Source: Bacteroidales bacterium
GTDB lineage: Bacteria; Bacteroidota; Bacteroidia; Bacteroidales; UBA932
Reading direction: 5' to 3'
Assembly (NCBI GenBank): GCA_017398125.1
Contig: JAFQHE010000043.1
Coordinates: 31,292 to 95,291 of the forward strand
DNA length: 64,000 nucleotides
The notes under the pieces are model-generated. The model saw nothing but the letters and a program-made list of their open reading frames with translations. It was not told the origin of the DNA and searched no databases. Each line of letters starts with the position of its first letter. Position 1 is the stretch's first letter. This document shows positions 8,220-17,386 of the stretch, piece after piece. The translations under genes were made by a program, and so were the position numbers.

Positions 8220-9053
8220 ATGCAATTAATAGCAGACAGTGGATCTACCAAAGTAGATTGGAGAGCAATCTATAGTGACGGTACTGTAAAATCGGTACAT
8301 ACAGAGGGTATTAATCCTGTATTCCAGACAAAGGAATACATCGTTGAGATTTTCAAGACTAAGTTGTTGCCGGAGATTGGAACAGACGTTGAGAATGTTT
8401 ATTTCTATGGAGCAGGTATTCTTTCTGCTGAACTTTCCAACACTTTGGCAGAGGCATTCAAAGAGGTTTTCCCTAAATCAACATGCAATGTTGCATCTGA
8501 CTTGTTGGCAGCTGCACGTGCTCTTTGCGGACACAATCCTGGTATTGCATGTATAATGGGAACCGGAGCTAATACCTGTTATTATGATGGAGTTGAGATT
8601 AAGGACAATGTTAGGGCTGGAGGTTTTATTTTGGGTGATGAGGCAAGTGGTGGTGTGCTTGGTAGAAAACTTGTCTCTGATTTCATTAAGGGGCTTCTTC
8701 CTAAAGAGATTGAAGAGGAGTTTGTAAAGAGATATGACCTTGACTATCCGAAGATTGTAGCAAAGGTTTACAAAGAGCCGCTTCCAAGCCGTTTCTTGGC
8801 TTCATTCTCACCATTTATCAATGAATTCAGAAGTCATCCTCATATTGACAACCTTTTGAGAACAAGTTTTGATGAGTTCTTCACACGCAATATTTTCCAC
8901 TATGACTATAAAAATCTTGAGGTAAATCTTGTGGGATCCGTAGCTTACTATTATCAGGACATTTTAAAGGAAGTTGCGGCTACCCGCGGTGTTAAGATTG
9001 GCAAGATTTTGAAGACCCCTATTGAGGGATTGATTGAGTTCCACAAGAATTAA
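8220..9053 (+). CDS. BadF/BadG-type amino-sugar kinase (MurK/NagK-like)
   Basis: Cytoplasmic ATP-dependent sugar kinase of the N-acetylglucosamine kinase family (277 residues), which would phosphorylate MurNAc and/or GlcNAc at position 6. It opens with LIADSGSTKVDW, the ASKHA phosphate-1 loop, and has IMGTGANTCYYDG (phosphate-2) and GGFILGDEASGGVLG in the middle. The gene for MurQ, which acts on MurNAc 6-phosphate, follows after 21 bases, and a sodium symporter lies two genes on. This resembles the murTKQ salvage set described in Tannerella forsythia. Start 8220 is preferred over 8175, which overlaps the promoter. Substrate choice between MurNAc and GlcNAc is inferred from context. Confidence 0.85.
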   Translation: MQLIADSGSTKVDWRAIYSDGTVKSVHTEGINPVFQTKEYIVEIFKTKLLPEIGTDVENVYFYGAGILSAELSNTLAEAFKEVFPKSTCNVASDLLAAARALCGHNPGIACIMGTGANTCYYDGVEIKDNVRAGGFILGDEASGGVLGRKLVSDFIKGLLPKEIEEEFVKRYDLDYPKIVAKVYKEPLPSRFLASFSPFINEFRSHPHIDNLLRTSFDEFFTRNIFHYDYKNLEVNLVGSVAYYYQDILKEVAATRGVKIGKILKTPIEGLIEFHKN

Positions 9054-9074
9054 TAATTAAAAAATATAATTGAA

Positions 9075-9887
9075 ATGAAAGTTACTGAACAATCATCTAA
9101 TTACGCAAATCTTGACAAGATGTCAACTGCAGAGTTGTTGCAGAATATGAACAATGAGGACAAGAAAGTTCCAGTTGCAGTAGAGAATTGTATTCCTCAA
9201 ATTGAGAAATTGGTTGACGGTATTGTTGAGAGAATGAAAAAGGGAGGAAGACTATTCTACCTTGGTGCCGGTACAAGTGGTCGTCTTGGTATTTTGGATG
9301 CATCTGAGATACCTCCTACATATGGTGCTCCATTTGATTTGATCATTGGCCTTATTGCCGGTGGTGATACCGCTATCAGAAAAGCAGTCGAGAATGCTGA
9401 GGATGATTTTGAGCAGGGTTGGAAAGATATGTTGCCTTACAATGTAGGTGAGAATGACGTGGTAGTGGGTATTGCTGCTTCAGGTTCAACTCCTTATGTT
9501 ATTGGTGCAGTAAAAGAGGCCAAGAGCCGTGGTATCCTTACAGCTTGTATTACATGTAACCCTGGTGCTGCTGTAGCTGCAGAGGTTGATATTCCGATTG
9601 TTGCCGTTGTAGGTCCTGAGTTCGTTACAGGAAGTACCCGTATGAAATCAGGTACAGCACAGAAGCTTATCCTTAACATGATCTCTACCTCAACAATGAT
9701 CAAGATGGGTCACGTAAAGGGCAACAAGATGGTTGATATGCAGTTGAGCAATGCAAAACTTGTTGACAGAGGTACCAGAATGATTATGGAAGAGGCTCAG
9801 ATTACAGATTATGAGTATGCAAAATCACTTTTGTTGGAGCATGGATCTGTAAGAAATGCCGTAGATTTTTACAATACCCATAAATAG
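9075..9887 (+). CDS. murQ: N-acetylmuramic acid 6-phosphate etherase
   Basis: Cleaves the lactyl ether of MurNAc 6-phosphate to GlcNAc 6-phosphate and D-lactate, so that recovered peptidoglycan sugar can enter glycolysis or cell-wall synthesis. The SIS-domain signature GAGTSGRLGILDASEIPPTYG is present with the catalytic Glu, as is GSTRMKSGTAQK and the family C-terminus. At 270 residues it is shorter than the E. coli enzyme (about 298), lacking much of the C-terminal helical tail; otherwise intact. It lies directly after the sugar kinase and before recR. Confidence 0.95.
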   Translation: MKVTEQSSNYANLDKMSTAELLQNMNNEDKKVPVAVENCIPQIEKLVDGIVERMKKGGRLFYLGAGTSGRLGILDASEIPPTYGAPFDLIIGLIAGGDTAIRKAVENAEDDFEQGWKDMLPYNVGENDVVVGIAASGSTPYVIGAVKEAKSRGILTACITCNPGAAVAAEVDIPIVAVVGPEFVTGSTRMKSGTAQKLILNMISTSTMIKMGHVKGNKMVDMQLSNAKLVDRGTRMIMEEAQITDYEYAKSLLLEHGSVRNAVDFYNTHK

Positions 9888-9912
9888 CAGGTGAACTGCT
9901 GCTTCAAGTGTG

Positions 9913-10527
9913 ATGTTCAAACAGAATTATTCTTCGGTACTGCTCGAAAAGGCTGTTGAAGAGTTTGCATCGTTGCCTGGTGTCGGCAGAAAGAGTGCTT
10001 TAAGACTGGCGCTCCATCTGCTGAAGCAGCCTAAAGAGAATGTTGAGAGGTTTGCACATTCATTTACTGCTCTCAGGAATGGTGTGAAGTATTGCAGTGT
10101 CTGCAATATGATTTCAGATAATGAAGTCTGTTCTGTATGTTCATCATTACAAAGAGATAAAAGCATAATTTGTGTGGTTGAGAGTATCCGCGATGTGTTG
10201 AGCATCGAGAATACGCAGCAATACAATGGTATGTATCATGTCTTGGGCGGCATTATATCACCAATAGATGGTATTGGTCCTTCTGATCTACCAATTTCAA
10301 AATTGGTTGAGAGGGTACAGAATGGTGAAGTAAAAGAGGTTATTCTTGCTTTAAGTACAAGTATGGAGGGTGAGACTACCTCTTTTTACCTTTACAAGAG
10401 ACTGTCGGGATTATCAGTAAAGATAAGCACTATTGCAAGGGGTGTGGGATTTGGTGATGATCTTGAATATACAGATGAGCTTACACTCGGTAAGAGCATA
10501 GAAAACAGGCATCTGTTCAAAATTTAA
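9913..10527 (+). CDS. recR: Recombination mediator RecR
   Basis: Works with RecO and RecF to load RecA at single-strand gaps. The 204-residue protein has the N-terminal helix-hairpin-helix ([13 protein letters not shown]), a four-cysteine zinc finger ([16 protein letters not shown]), and a Toprim domain with VVES and the [12 protein letters not shown] segment. ATG at 9913 is preferred to the overlapping GTG at 9910. It is placed between murQ and the symporter gene, on the same strand with short gaps (25 and 18 bases), so it is probably transcribed with the salvage genes. Confidence 0.95.
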   Translation: MFKQNYSSVLLEKAVEEFASLPGVGRKSALRLALHLLKQPKENVERFAHSFTALRNGVKYCSVCNMISDNEVCSVCSSLQRDKSIICVVESIRDVLSIENTQQYNGMYHVLGGIISPIDGIGPSDLPISKLVERVQNGEVKEVILALSTSMEGETTSFYLYKRLSGLSVKISTIARGVGFGDDLEYTDELTLGKSIENRHLFKI

Positions 10528-10545
10528 ACTATTTAAAAAACTTAT

Positions 10546-11991
10546 ATGAATACTACTATTCTTTTAATCACTTTTGTTCTGTATACTTTGCTTCTCTTCT
10601 TTATTGCATGGCTTACAAGCAGAAACAGCGACAGCAAAACATATTATACAGGAAATAAAAGTTCAAACTGGTTTTTGGTTGCATTTGGAATGATCGGCTC
10701 CTCAATGTCAGGCGTCTCATTCATGTCTTTGCCAGGTAATGTAATCAATGAGAACTTCTACTATATGCCAATGGTATTTGGTATGTTCTTTGGTTATGCA
10801 ATTATTGCAGGACTTCTTTTGCCACTCTATTTCAAATTGAACCTGACCTCTATCTATACCTATCTCGAGCAGAGATTTGGTGCATACAGTTACAAGACCG
10901 GTGCCACTTTCTTTATCATTTCAAGACTATTGGGTGCAACTGTAAGGACATTCCTTGTGATTTTTGTGCTATACAACTTCGTTCTTGAGCCACTTGGCGT
11001 GCCGTTTGTTGTGGCAGCCATAATCTTTGTTGGTCTTGCAATCCTCTATACAATGAAGGGTGGTGTAAAGACCATTATCTATACAGATACAATTCAGACA
11101 ACATTTATGATTGTTGCCATTGTTGTATCAGTTTGTGTTATCTGCAACCAGTTGGACTGGAGCTTGGGCGATATGTTGAAGAATGTCCATGACAGCGATT
11201 TCTCAAATCTTTTTGACAAGGACACTGCATCACCGACACATTGGCTAAAACGTTTCTTGAGCGGCGTGCTTATTCCTATTGCAATGACCGGACTTGACCA
11301 GGCTATGATGCAGAAGAGCTTGAGTTGCAAGAATATCAAAGAGGCACAGAAGAATGTAATGACATCAATCCTTATGATGATTCCTATCAACCTTCTATTT
11401 GTAACTCTTGGCGCTGTGCTTGCAATCTTCATGCAGAGCCATCCTGAACTTATTGAGGCTGTAACAACCGGAGCAGGCAAATTGGAGGCTGACAAGATAT
11501 TCCCTACAGTAGCCCTCTCATTGGGACCTGTTGTTGGAGTAATCTTCTTTGTCGGACTTATTTCTGCTGCATATCCTACTTGTGCAAATGCCTTGACATC
11601 TCTTACAACTTCAACATGTATTGACATTGTTGGAATTGAGAAGCATGATTGGGATGACCAGAAGAAAAAGAGAGTGAGAATGAATGTAACTTATGTAATG
11701 GCAATTCTGTTTGTCCTTCTCATTGTAGCATTCAATATCCTCAAGAATGATGCTGTAATCAACATGGTTTACCAGATTGCATCATACACTTATGGTCCGC
11801 TTTTGGGATTGTTCATGTTGGGTATATTGACCAAAGCAAAGATCAATGATAAGGTTGTACCTTATGTTTGTGTTGCCGCACCGGTAATCTGTTATTTGAT
11901 TGAGAATTTCGTATTCAGTTTCGGATTCTCGCTAATTGCAGTCTGTGCAGCAATCACATTCTTCGGTCTGTTGATTTTCAGAAAGAAATAG
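10546..11991 (+). CDS. Sodium:solute symporter family protein (possible MurNAc transporter)
   Basis: Inner-membrane transporter of the SSS family, 481 residues with about 13 hydrophobic segments. Family features are the early DSKTYYTGNKSSNWFLVAFGMIGSSMSGVSFMSLPG region (TM1, sodium site) and GAKFFII-like motifs around the QRFGAYSYKTGATFF segment. The position after the sugar kinase and murQ makes uptake of MurNAc or a related amino sugar the best guess, as for MurT in Tannerella forsythia, but SSS substrates cannot be read from sequence. Sugar, sialic acid and proline transporters share this fold. Confidence 0.82.
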   Translation: MNTTILLITFVLYTLLLFFIAWLTSRNSDSKTYYTGNKSSNWFLVAFGMIGSSMSGVSFMSLPGNVINENFYYMPMVFGMFFGYAIIAGLLLPLYFKLNLTSIYTYLEQRFGAYSYKTGATFFIISRLLGATVRTFLVIFVLYNFVLEPLGVPFVVAAIIFVGLAILYTMKGGVKTIIYTDTIQTTFMIVAIVVSVCVICNQLDWSLGDMLKNVHDSDFSNLFDKDTASPTHWLKRFLSGVLIPIAMTGLDQAMMQKSLSCKNIKEAQKNVMTSILMMIPINLLFVTLGAVLAIFMQSHPELIEAVTTGAGKLEADKIFPTVALSLGPVVGVIFFVGLISAAYPTCANALTSLTTSTCIDIVGIEKHDWDDQKKKRVRMNVTYVMAILFVLLIVAFNILKNDAVINMVYQIASYTYGPLLGLFMLGILTKAKINDKVVPYVCVAAPVICYLIENFVFSFGFSLIAVCAAITFFGLLIFRKK

Positions 11992-12021
11992 TTTTTTACC
12001 CGCTTTTCCGCTCTTAGTCAC

Positions 12022-12603
12022 ATGAGTCTGTTTGAACTTCTGATTCTTGCAATAAGTCTCTGTTTTGACACTTTTGCTGTCTCTTTGGGCGGTGGAATGG
12101 GTTTGAAGAACAATAAATTCTCAAAGAAGGCCTTTATTATGGCCTTCTTTGGTTTTTTTCAGGCCGCGCTTCTCTTTACAGGATGGGCCGCAGGTGCCCT
12201 TTTTGCGCCATATATCATTAAATGGGACCATTGGATTGCTTTTATTATTTTGGCTTATATAGGCGGAAAAATGATAATTGAGAATATTGGAGACAAAGAG
12301 TCAAAAGAGGAGGCCGCAATCCAGGTAAATCTTGAAAATATCAGGACTCTCTCAATTCTTGCCATTGCAACAAGCATCGATGCGGTAGCTGTTGGTGTAA
12401 GTCTCGCTTTTGTGGACCTTTCACTTGTGCGTGTACTCTTTGTTACCCTTTTTACCTTTATTTTTACAGCTTTAGCTTCACTTGTAGGTATGGAGAGCGG
12501 GCGCAAGATAGGGGCCAGGATAGGCAAAAAAGCAACAATATTGGGAGGCCTCATTTTGCTTCTGATTGGTCTGAAAATCCTCATTGAGCATCTTTTTTTA
12601 TAG
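12022..12603 (+). CDS. mntP: Manganese efflux pump MntP
   Basis: Inner-membrane manganese exporter with six transmembrane segments (193 residues). The paired family motifs are visible: ISLCFDTFAVSLGGGMG in the first half and IATSIDAVAVGVSLAF in the second, each with the acidic residue needed for Mn(II) export. It begins 30 bases after the symporter stop. No yybP-ykoY-type manganese riboswitch fits in that gap. A magnesium/cobalt transporter gene follows downstream. Confidence 0.92.
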   Translation: MSLFELLILAISLCFDTFAVSLGGGMGLKNNKFSKKAFIMAFFGFFQAALLFTGWAAGALFAPYIIKWDHWIAFIILAYIGGKMIIENIGDKESKEEAAIQVNLENIRTLSILAIATSIDAVAVGVSLAFVDLSLVRVLFVTLFTFIFTALASLVGMESGRKIGARIGKKATILGGLILLLIGLKILIEHLFL

Positions 12604-12631
12604 CAAGGTCAATCCTCTATTTGCATCTGTT

Positions 12632-12655
12632 CAAATGGGTAAATAACCCCATTTG
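12632..12655. terminator. Hairpin after mntP (weak terminator or operator)
   Basis: Perfect 8-bp inverted repeat, CAAATGGG (12632-12639) and CCCATTTG (12648-12655), 8-base loop. There is no T-run after it, so termination is uncertain. Confidence 0.4.
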
Positions 12656-12674
12656 GGTAGCATAGTGTTGCTTT

Positions 12675-12688
12675 AATTTGTACAAATT
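12675..12688. promoter_or_regulatory. 14-bp perfect palindrome upstream of corA
   Basis: AATTTGTACAAATT, 37 bases before the corA -7 element. It has the size and symmetry of a dimeric repressor site, but no regulator can be named. Confidence 0.35.
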
Positions 12689-12725
12689 TGTAATTTATAA
12701 GTAACTATCGGGAGCAAAATTTTAC

Positions 12726-12733
12726 TATATTTG
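12726..12733 (+). promoter_or_regulatory. -7 element for corA
   Basis: TATATTTG matches TAnnTTTG and leaves a leader of about 60 bases before the ATG at 12800. No -33 box at normal spacing is clear. Confidence 0.5.
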
Positions 12734-12799
12734 CATGGATATATGCACTTTGCCTGGGTTGTAAAGTGTTAGTTAGGAACTTCTAAAGGTAGAACGGGT

Positions 12800-13747
12800 A
12801 TGATTGAGATTTTCTACAAGTCTAAAGGACAGGTTCTTCCATCAAATGAGATGGCTTTGTTGAACGATCTGGGATGGGACGATGTTCTTTGGATTGACCT
12901 GTTTGAACCTACAGGTGAGGAGAAACGCTCGGTAGAGGATTTCCTTGAAACAACCTTGCAGAGCAGGGCCCAGGCTGAGGAGATTGAGAGTTCTTCTCGT
13001 TATTCAGAGACTGAAACCACAATCTTTGCCAATACCAACTTCCTTATTCCAGGTCCCGATGACTATTCGATGGAGACTGTCTCTTTCATCATTTCTGAAA
13101 GTATTCTTGTAACTATACGTCAGGTTCCCTTGCGTACATTTACCGACATGCAGCGCAGGGTGCAGCTCGCATCAAAACTTTATCCAACAGGCTATCATAT
13201 TCTTGTTGCCATTCTTGAGAATAGGATTGACCTTGATGCCGACATGATTGAGCTTATGAGTAAGGAGATTGCCCAGTTCAGCAAACGTGTAAGTGTGGGC
13301 GAGAATGTGAATGAGGAGTTCCTTTTGGATATTAACCAGTTGCAGGAAAATACAATGCTCGTGCGTGAGAATGTCATTGACAAGCAGCGTATGATTTCTG
13401 CAATCCTCAAGAGTGACAAGTTCCCGAGGGATGTGCACACAAAACTTACAGTTGTGCTCAAGGATATTTCATCACTCTTGAACCACACCAATTTCAGTTT
13501 TGAAAGGTTGGAGTATCTTCAGAACACTGTTCTGGGTCTTATCAATCTTGACCAGAACAAAATCATGAAGATTCTTACCTTTGTTTCGTTGCTTTTCATG
13601 CCACCAACACTCATTTCGGGTATCTTTGGTATGAATGTCAATTTGCCGCTTTTGGGAAACATGTCGGATTTCTTCATAGTCCTTGGCGTCATGCTCGTAT
13701 CTGTTCTTGTGGCCTCGTTCCTTTTCAGAAAGAGGAAGATGCTGTAG
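12800..13747 (+). CDS. corA: CorA-family magnesium transporter
   Basis: Pentameric inner-membrane Mg/Co channel, 315 residues. A large acidic cytoplasmic N-terminal domain is followed by a long helix and two C-terminal transmembrane segments, with the selectivity motif GMNVNLPL at the end of TM1 (Phe-Gly-Met-Asn context) and a basic tail (FRKRKML). It has its own promoter-like element and lies between mntP and a hairpin. Length is normal. Mg is the usual substrate; Co or Ni transport is also known in the family. Confidence 0.92.
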   Translation: MIEIFYKSKGQVLPSNEMALLNDLGWDDVLWIDLFEPTGEEKRSVEDFLETTLQSRAQAEEIESSSRYSETETTIFANTNFLIPGPDDYSMETVSFIISESILVTIRQVPLRTFTDMQRRVQLASKLYPTGYHILVAILENRIDLDADMIELMSKEIAQFSKRVSVGENVNEEFLLDINQLQENTMLVRENVIDKQRMISAILKSDKFPRDVHTKLTVVLKDISSLLNHTNFSFERLEYLQNTVLGLINLDQNKIMKILTFVSLLFMPPTLISGIFGMNVNLPLLGNMSDFFIVLGVMLVSVLVASFLFRKRKML

Positions 13748-13827
13748 AGGTTGGTTGTTACTGAGTTTTCATTAAGCAATAGTGCTATAAACCAAGGGAT
13801 AACCGCAAATAGAAACTTATAAATAGA

Positions 13828-13861
13828 GACCCCCTGTTAGAAAGTGCTCTAATAGGGGGTC
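13828..13861. terminator. Bidirectional hairpin between corA and the POT transporter gene
   Basis: A stem of GACCCCCT (13828-13835) with AGGGGGTC (13854-13861), continued by TTAGA/TCTAA after a one-base mismatch. It lies between convergent genes. T-runs are weak on both sides. Confidence 0.55.
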
Positions 13862-13924
13862 GCTGTTTGATGAGAGACCTTTTGAGTCAGTCTCATTAAT
13901 TCATTTGTCAGTTCTTATAAACTC

Positions 13925-15226
13925 CTATTTCTTTTTATTAACAATCTTGTTGTACAGCAGCAGTCCTACTATGCTCAATACTCCAATGCCGCTGAAGATG
14001 AGCCATAGGAGTTGTGGCTGGTTCATCTGCTCAACTATTTTCTGGTAAAGGCTTGCTCCAAGGAATGAGCCGATTGAGCTTCCGATTACGCCATAAAGGA
14101 AGGAGTATCCCATATATAGAGCCTTTTTGTCGGGAGGAGCAATAATACCAATATATGAGAGGAATTTTGGATGTGTGGTCATCTCACCAAGTGTGAAGAT
14201 GATAAGTCCGGCAATGAAGATCCAAGGAGTGCTTCCGAGGCTCAAAATGAACATTCCAAGAGTTCCGCAGCCAATACCCATAATCATTGTAGGCAGTGCA
14301 GGCCACTTCTGTACAAGTTTTGAAACTATAAGTTGAAGGCAGATGATTACACCAGCATTAATTACAGTAACGTGCTCTGTATCAAATTTCCAACTTGGGT
14401 CTGCGACAAAGATTGAAAGGAAGGAGTTTACCGCATCATTTACAGGAGTCATGTCAACATGCTCTTTAAGATACCAAAGAACAGTGCCGTACATCTGGAA
14501 ATAGAGAATCCAGAAGCCTGAATACAAGAATATCAGAACAATGAACTTTACATCCTTAAGCACCTCTACAATTCCTACAAAGAGTTTTTTGAGGCTTTGT
14601 CCCACAGATTCGCCGCCAAGTTTTTTCTGAAGTTCAAGGTTGGCTTTAGGCTCCCTGTAGATGAAGGTATTTATAAGCATCAGGATACAGCCTACAGCTG
14701 CAGCCATATAGAAGATGTAGTGGTATCCTTGTGCTTTTAGCATAGGAACAAGGATAAGCGGTACAAGGAACGCTCCAAGGTTAATTGACCAGTAGAAGAT
14801 TCCAAAACCGAGAGTTGAGTTCTCTTCTGTGGTTGATTTTGCAATTGTGCCCGATATTACTGGTTTGAAGAAGCCGGCGCCAACAGCCATAAGAAGAAGT
14901 GAAGCAAATACCGGGATGTAAGATTCAGTCATTGCTGTAAGAAAGTAACCTCCTGTTATACATGTAAATGCAAAGAAGAGGATTCTTCTGAAACCAAACC
15001 TGTCTGCTATACCTCCAGCTATAATGGGAAGGAAGTAGAGTAGGGGCTGTATTGTACCCATAATGGTACCGGCTTGAGCCTTTGTGAAGCCAAGACCTCC
15101 TTCTTCTCCGCTGATTACAAGATAAACAGAAAGGACAGACAATACTCCATAGTATGCTCCTCTTTCAAAAAATTCCATAATGATTGCAACCCAGAAGTTG
15201 CGTTCAAATCCTTTGTTGTTTTTCAT
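13925..15226 (-). CDS. POT/PTR-family peptide transporter (MFS)
   Basis: Proton-coupled oligopeptide transporter of the major facilitator superfamily, 433 residues with about 12 hydrophobic segments. The signature EFFERGAYYGVLSVLSVYL near residues 18-36 corresponds to the ExxERFxYY motif of POT transporters. Further family features are FFKPVISGTIAKST (TM4-5) and the YSINLGAFLVPL-like SINLGAFLVPLIL segment. It is slightly shorter than most POT proteins (450-500). Di- or tripeptide import is expected. A -7 element (TATCTTTG) lies about 110 bases upstream. Confidence 0.85.
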   Translation of the reverse strand: MKNNKGFERNFWVAIIMEFFERGAYYGVLSVLSVYLVISGEEGGLGFTKAQAGTIMGTIQPLLYFLPIIAGGIADRFGFRRILFFAFTCITGGYFLTAMTESYIPVFASLLLMAVGAGFFKPVISGTIAKSTTEENSTLGFGIFYWSINLGAFLVPLILVPMLKAQGYHYIFYMAAAVGCILMLINTFIYREPKANLELQKKLGGESVGQSLKKLFVGIVEVLKDVKFIVLIFLYSGFWILYFQMYGTVLWYLKEHVDMTPVNDAVNSFLSIFVADPSWKFDTEHVTVINAGVIICLQLIVSKLVQKWPALPTMIMGIGCGTLGMFILSLGSTPWIFIAGLIIFTLGEMTTHPKFLSYIGIIAPPDKKALYMGYSFLYGVIGSSIGSFLGASLYQKIVEQMNQPQLLWLIFSGIGVLSIVGLLLYNKIVNKKK

Positions 15227-15338
15227 TCCTTTATATTTAGTTTTATCAAATTGTCTTCCCGACGGTATTGGCGGGCACTCTTTTTTGACTTTTGCAATTT
15301 GTTGAAATGCTGTTTTTTATATCCATTTGTCGGGATTG

Positions 15339-15346
15339 CAAAGATA
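15339..15346 (-). promoter_or_regulatory. -7 element for the POT transporter gene
   Basis: TATCTTTG on the minus strand. It faces away from the rpsA promoter and gives a leader of about 105 bases. Confidence 0.45.
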
Positions 15347-15379
15347 TGTATAAAATTGAACAAAATTGTGTTGAAAATA

Positions 15380-15411
15380 TTTGGATAACTGCTCAATAAT
15401 CACTACTTTCG
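15380..15411 (+). promoter_or_regulatory. Promoter of rpsA
   Basis: TTTG (15380-15383), 20-base spacer, then TACTTTCG (15404-15411), which differs from TAnnTTTG at one position. The leader is about 60 bases, AT-rich and without a Shine-Dalgarno sequence, as is usual for S1 genes in Bacteroidota. Confidence 0.65.
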
Positions 15412-15475
15412 CGCACTCAAAATTTTTGAGACTATAAATAATGTTTAACCCACTTATTTTTAACAAATTAAACAA

Positions 15476-17383
15476 ATGAGTAAAGAAAAACAAATGATTG
15501 ACGCAGAGGAGCCAGTAGTAGCTTCAGTGCGCAAAGAGGAGTCAATGGAGGCTTTTGTAGAGGAGACTCCTGCGATTGTAGACGCAACAAAAAAACGTAA
15601 AAGCAATGCTTCTGTTGCAATTGACAAATTTGACTGGGATGCTTTTGAGAGCGGTACTGAGTACGGTGTATCAAGAGAGGAGGTTGAGCAGCAGTACAGC
15701 CAGACACTTTCTACAGTTATCGAGAATGAGGTTGTAGAGGGTACAGTTGTAGCTATCAGCAAAAGAGAGGTTCTAGTTAACATTGGTTACAAGAGCGAGG
15801 GTATCATTGCAATTAGCGAGTTCAGATATAATCCTGAGTTGGCTGTTGGTGACAAAGTAGAGGTATACGTTGAGAATGCTGAGGACAAAAAAGGCCAGCT
15901 TATCCTTTCACACAAGAAAGCACGTTCATTCCGCTCATGGGATAGAGTTAATGAGGCATTTGACAAAGATGAGATCGTTAAGGGTTACATCAAGTGCCGC
16001 ACTAAGGGTGGTATGATTGTAGACGTATTTGGAATTGAGGCATTCTTGCCAGGTTCACAAATTGACGTTAAACCTATCCGTGATTACGATATCTTCGTTA
16101 ACAAGACTATGGAGTTCAAGATTGTTAAGATCAACCATGAGTTCCGTAACGTTGTAGTATCACACAAAGCTCTTATCGAGGCAGAGCTTGAGGCTCAGAA
16201 AGCTGACATTATCGGCAAACTTGAGAAGGGTCAGGTTCTTGAGGGTACAGTTAAGAACATCACTTCATACGGTGTGTTCATTGATCTTGGCGGTGTTGAC
16301 GGCCTTATCCACATCACTGACTTGTCATGGGGCAGAATCAACCATCCAGAGGAGGTTGTTAAACTTGACGAGAAGATCAACGTTGTTATCCTTGACTTCG
16401 ATGATACAAAGAAACGTATCGCTCTTGGTCTAAAACAACTTACTGCTCATCCTTGGGACAACTTGGATGCAAACTTGAACGTTGGTGACAAAGTTAAAGG
16501 TAAAGTAGTTGTTCTTGCTGATTACGGTGCATTCATTGAGATTCAGCCAGGCGTAGAGGGTCTTATCCACGTTTCTGAGATGTCATGGTCTTCTCACTTG
16601 AGAAGCGCACAGGACTTCTTGAAAGTTGGTGACGAGGTAGAGGCTTGTATTCTTACCCTTGACAGAGAGGAGAGAAAGATGTCTCTTGGTATCAAACAGT
16701 TGAAAGCAGATCCATGGGCTACTATTGTTGAGAAATATCCTGCAGGTTCAAAACACAGCGCTATCGTTAGAAACTTCACTAACTTCGGTGTATTTGTTGA
16801 GCTAGAGGAGGGTGTTGACGGTCTAGTACACATCAGCGATCTATCTTGGACTAAGAAGGTTAAACATCCGTCTGAGTTCACTTCAATTGGTGAGACTCTA
16901 GAGGTTGTTGTTCTTGAGATCGATCAGGAGAACAGACGTTTGAGCCTTGGTCACAAACAGCTTGAGGAGAACCCATGGGATGTATTTGAGACTATCTTCA
17001 CTGTAGGTTCTGTTCATGAGGGTACTATCACTGCATTCAATGAGAAAGGTGCTACTGTAGCTCTAGAGTATGGCATTGAGGGTTTTGCTCCAGCTAAAGC
17101 TCTAACTAAAGAGGACGGTTCAGTTGCCAAAGCTGAGGAGAAATTGGATTTCAAAGTAATTGAGTTCAACAAATCAAACAAGAAGATTGTTCTTTCTCAC
17201 TCAAGAATTGCTGAGGATGTAAAGAAAGAGGCTGAGGTAAAAGAGAACAAAGAGAAGGCAGCAGAGGTTGAGTCTACTCAGAAAGCAGTTAAAAAGATTA
17301 AAGCTAACATTGAGAAAACCACTCTAGGTGACATCAGTGAGCTTGCTGCACTTAAAGATTCAATGGAGAAATCTTCAAAATAA
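15476..17383 (+). CDS. rpsA: 30S ribosomal protein S1
   Basis: Ribosomal protein that helps mRNA bind the 30S subunit. The 635-residue protein has an acidic N-terminal extension (about 70 residues) and then a run of six S1/OB-fold domains; typical repeats are GVFIDLGGVDGLIHITDLSW, GAFIEIQPGVEGLIHVSEMSW and GVFVELEEGVDGLVHISDLSW (each the core of one domain). It ends with a Lys/Glu-rich tail. The codon pattern is biased, as expected for a highly expressed gene. RNase Z begins 3 bases after its stop. Confidence 0.96.
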   Translation: MSKEKQMIDAEEPVVASVRKEESMEAFVEETPAIVDATKKRKSNASVAIDKFDWDAFESGTEYGVSREEVEQQYSQTLSTVIENEVVEGTVVAISKREVLVNIGYKSEGIIAISEFRYNPELAVGDKVEVYVENAEDKKGQLILSHKKARSFRSWDRVNEAFDKDEIVKGYIKCRTKGGMIVDVFGIEAFLPGSQIDVKPIRDYDIFVNKTMEFKIVKINHEFRNVVVSHKALIEAELEAQKADIIGKLEKGQVLEGTVKNITSYGVFIDLGGVDGLIHITDLSWGRINHPEEVVKLDEKINVVILDFDDTKKRIALGLKQLTAHPWDNLDANLNVGDKVKGKVVVLADYGAFIEIQPGVEGLIHVSEMSWSSHLRSAQDFLKVGDEVEACILTLDREERKMSLGIKQLKADPWATIVEKYPAGSKHSAIVRNFTNFGVFVELEEGVDGLVHISDLSWTKKVKHPSEFTSIGETLEVVVLEIDQENRRLSLGHKQLEENPWDVFETIFTVGSVHEGTITAFNEKGATVALEYGIEGFAPAKALTKEDGSVAKAEEKLDFKVIEFNKSNKKIVLSHSRIAEDVKKEAEVKENKEKAAEVESTQKAVKKIKANIEKTTLGDISELAALKDSMEKSSK

Positions 17384-17386
17384 TTG

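Noticed and set aside
11094..11627. 177-codon minus-strand open frame
   Set aside because: It is antisense to the sodium symporter, whose transmembrane code explains it.
7509..12800. Riboswitches before pnuC, mntP or corA
   Set aside because: Gaps before pnuC and mntP are too short (6 and 30 bases), and the corA leader of about 60 bases shows no known riboswitch core.
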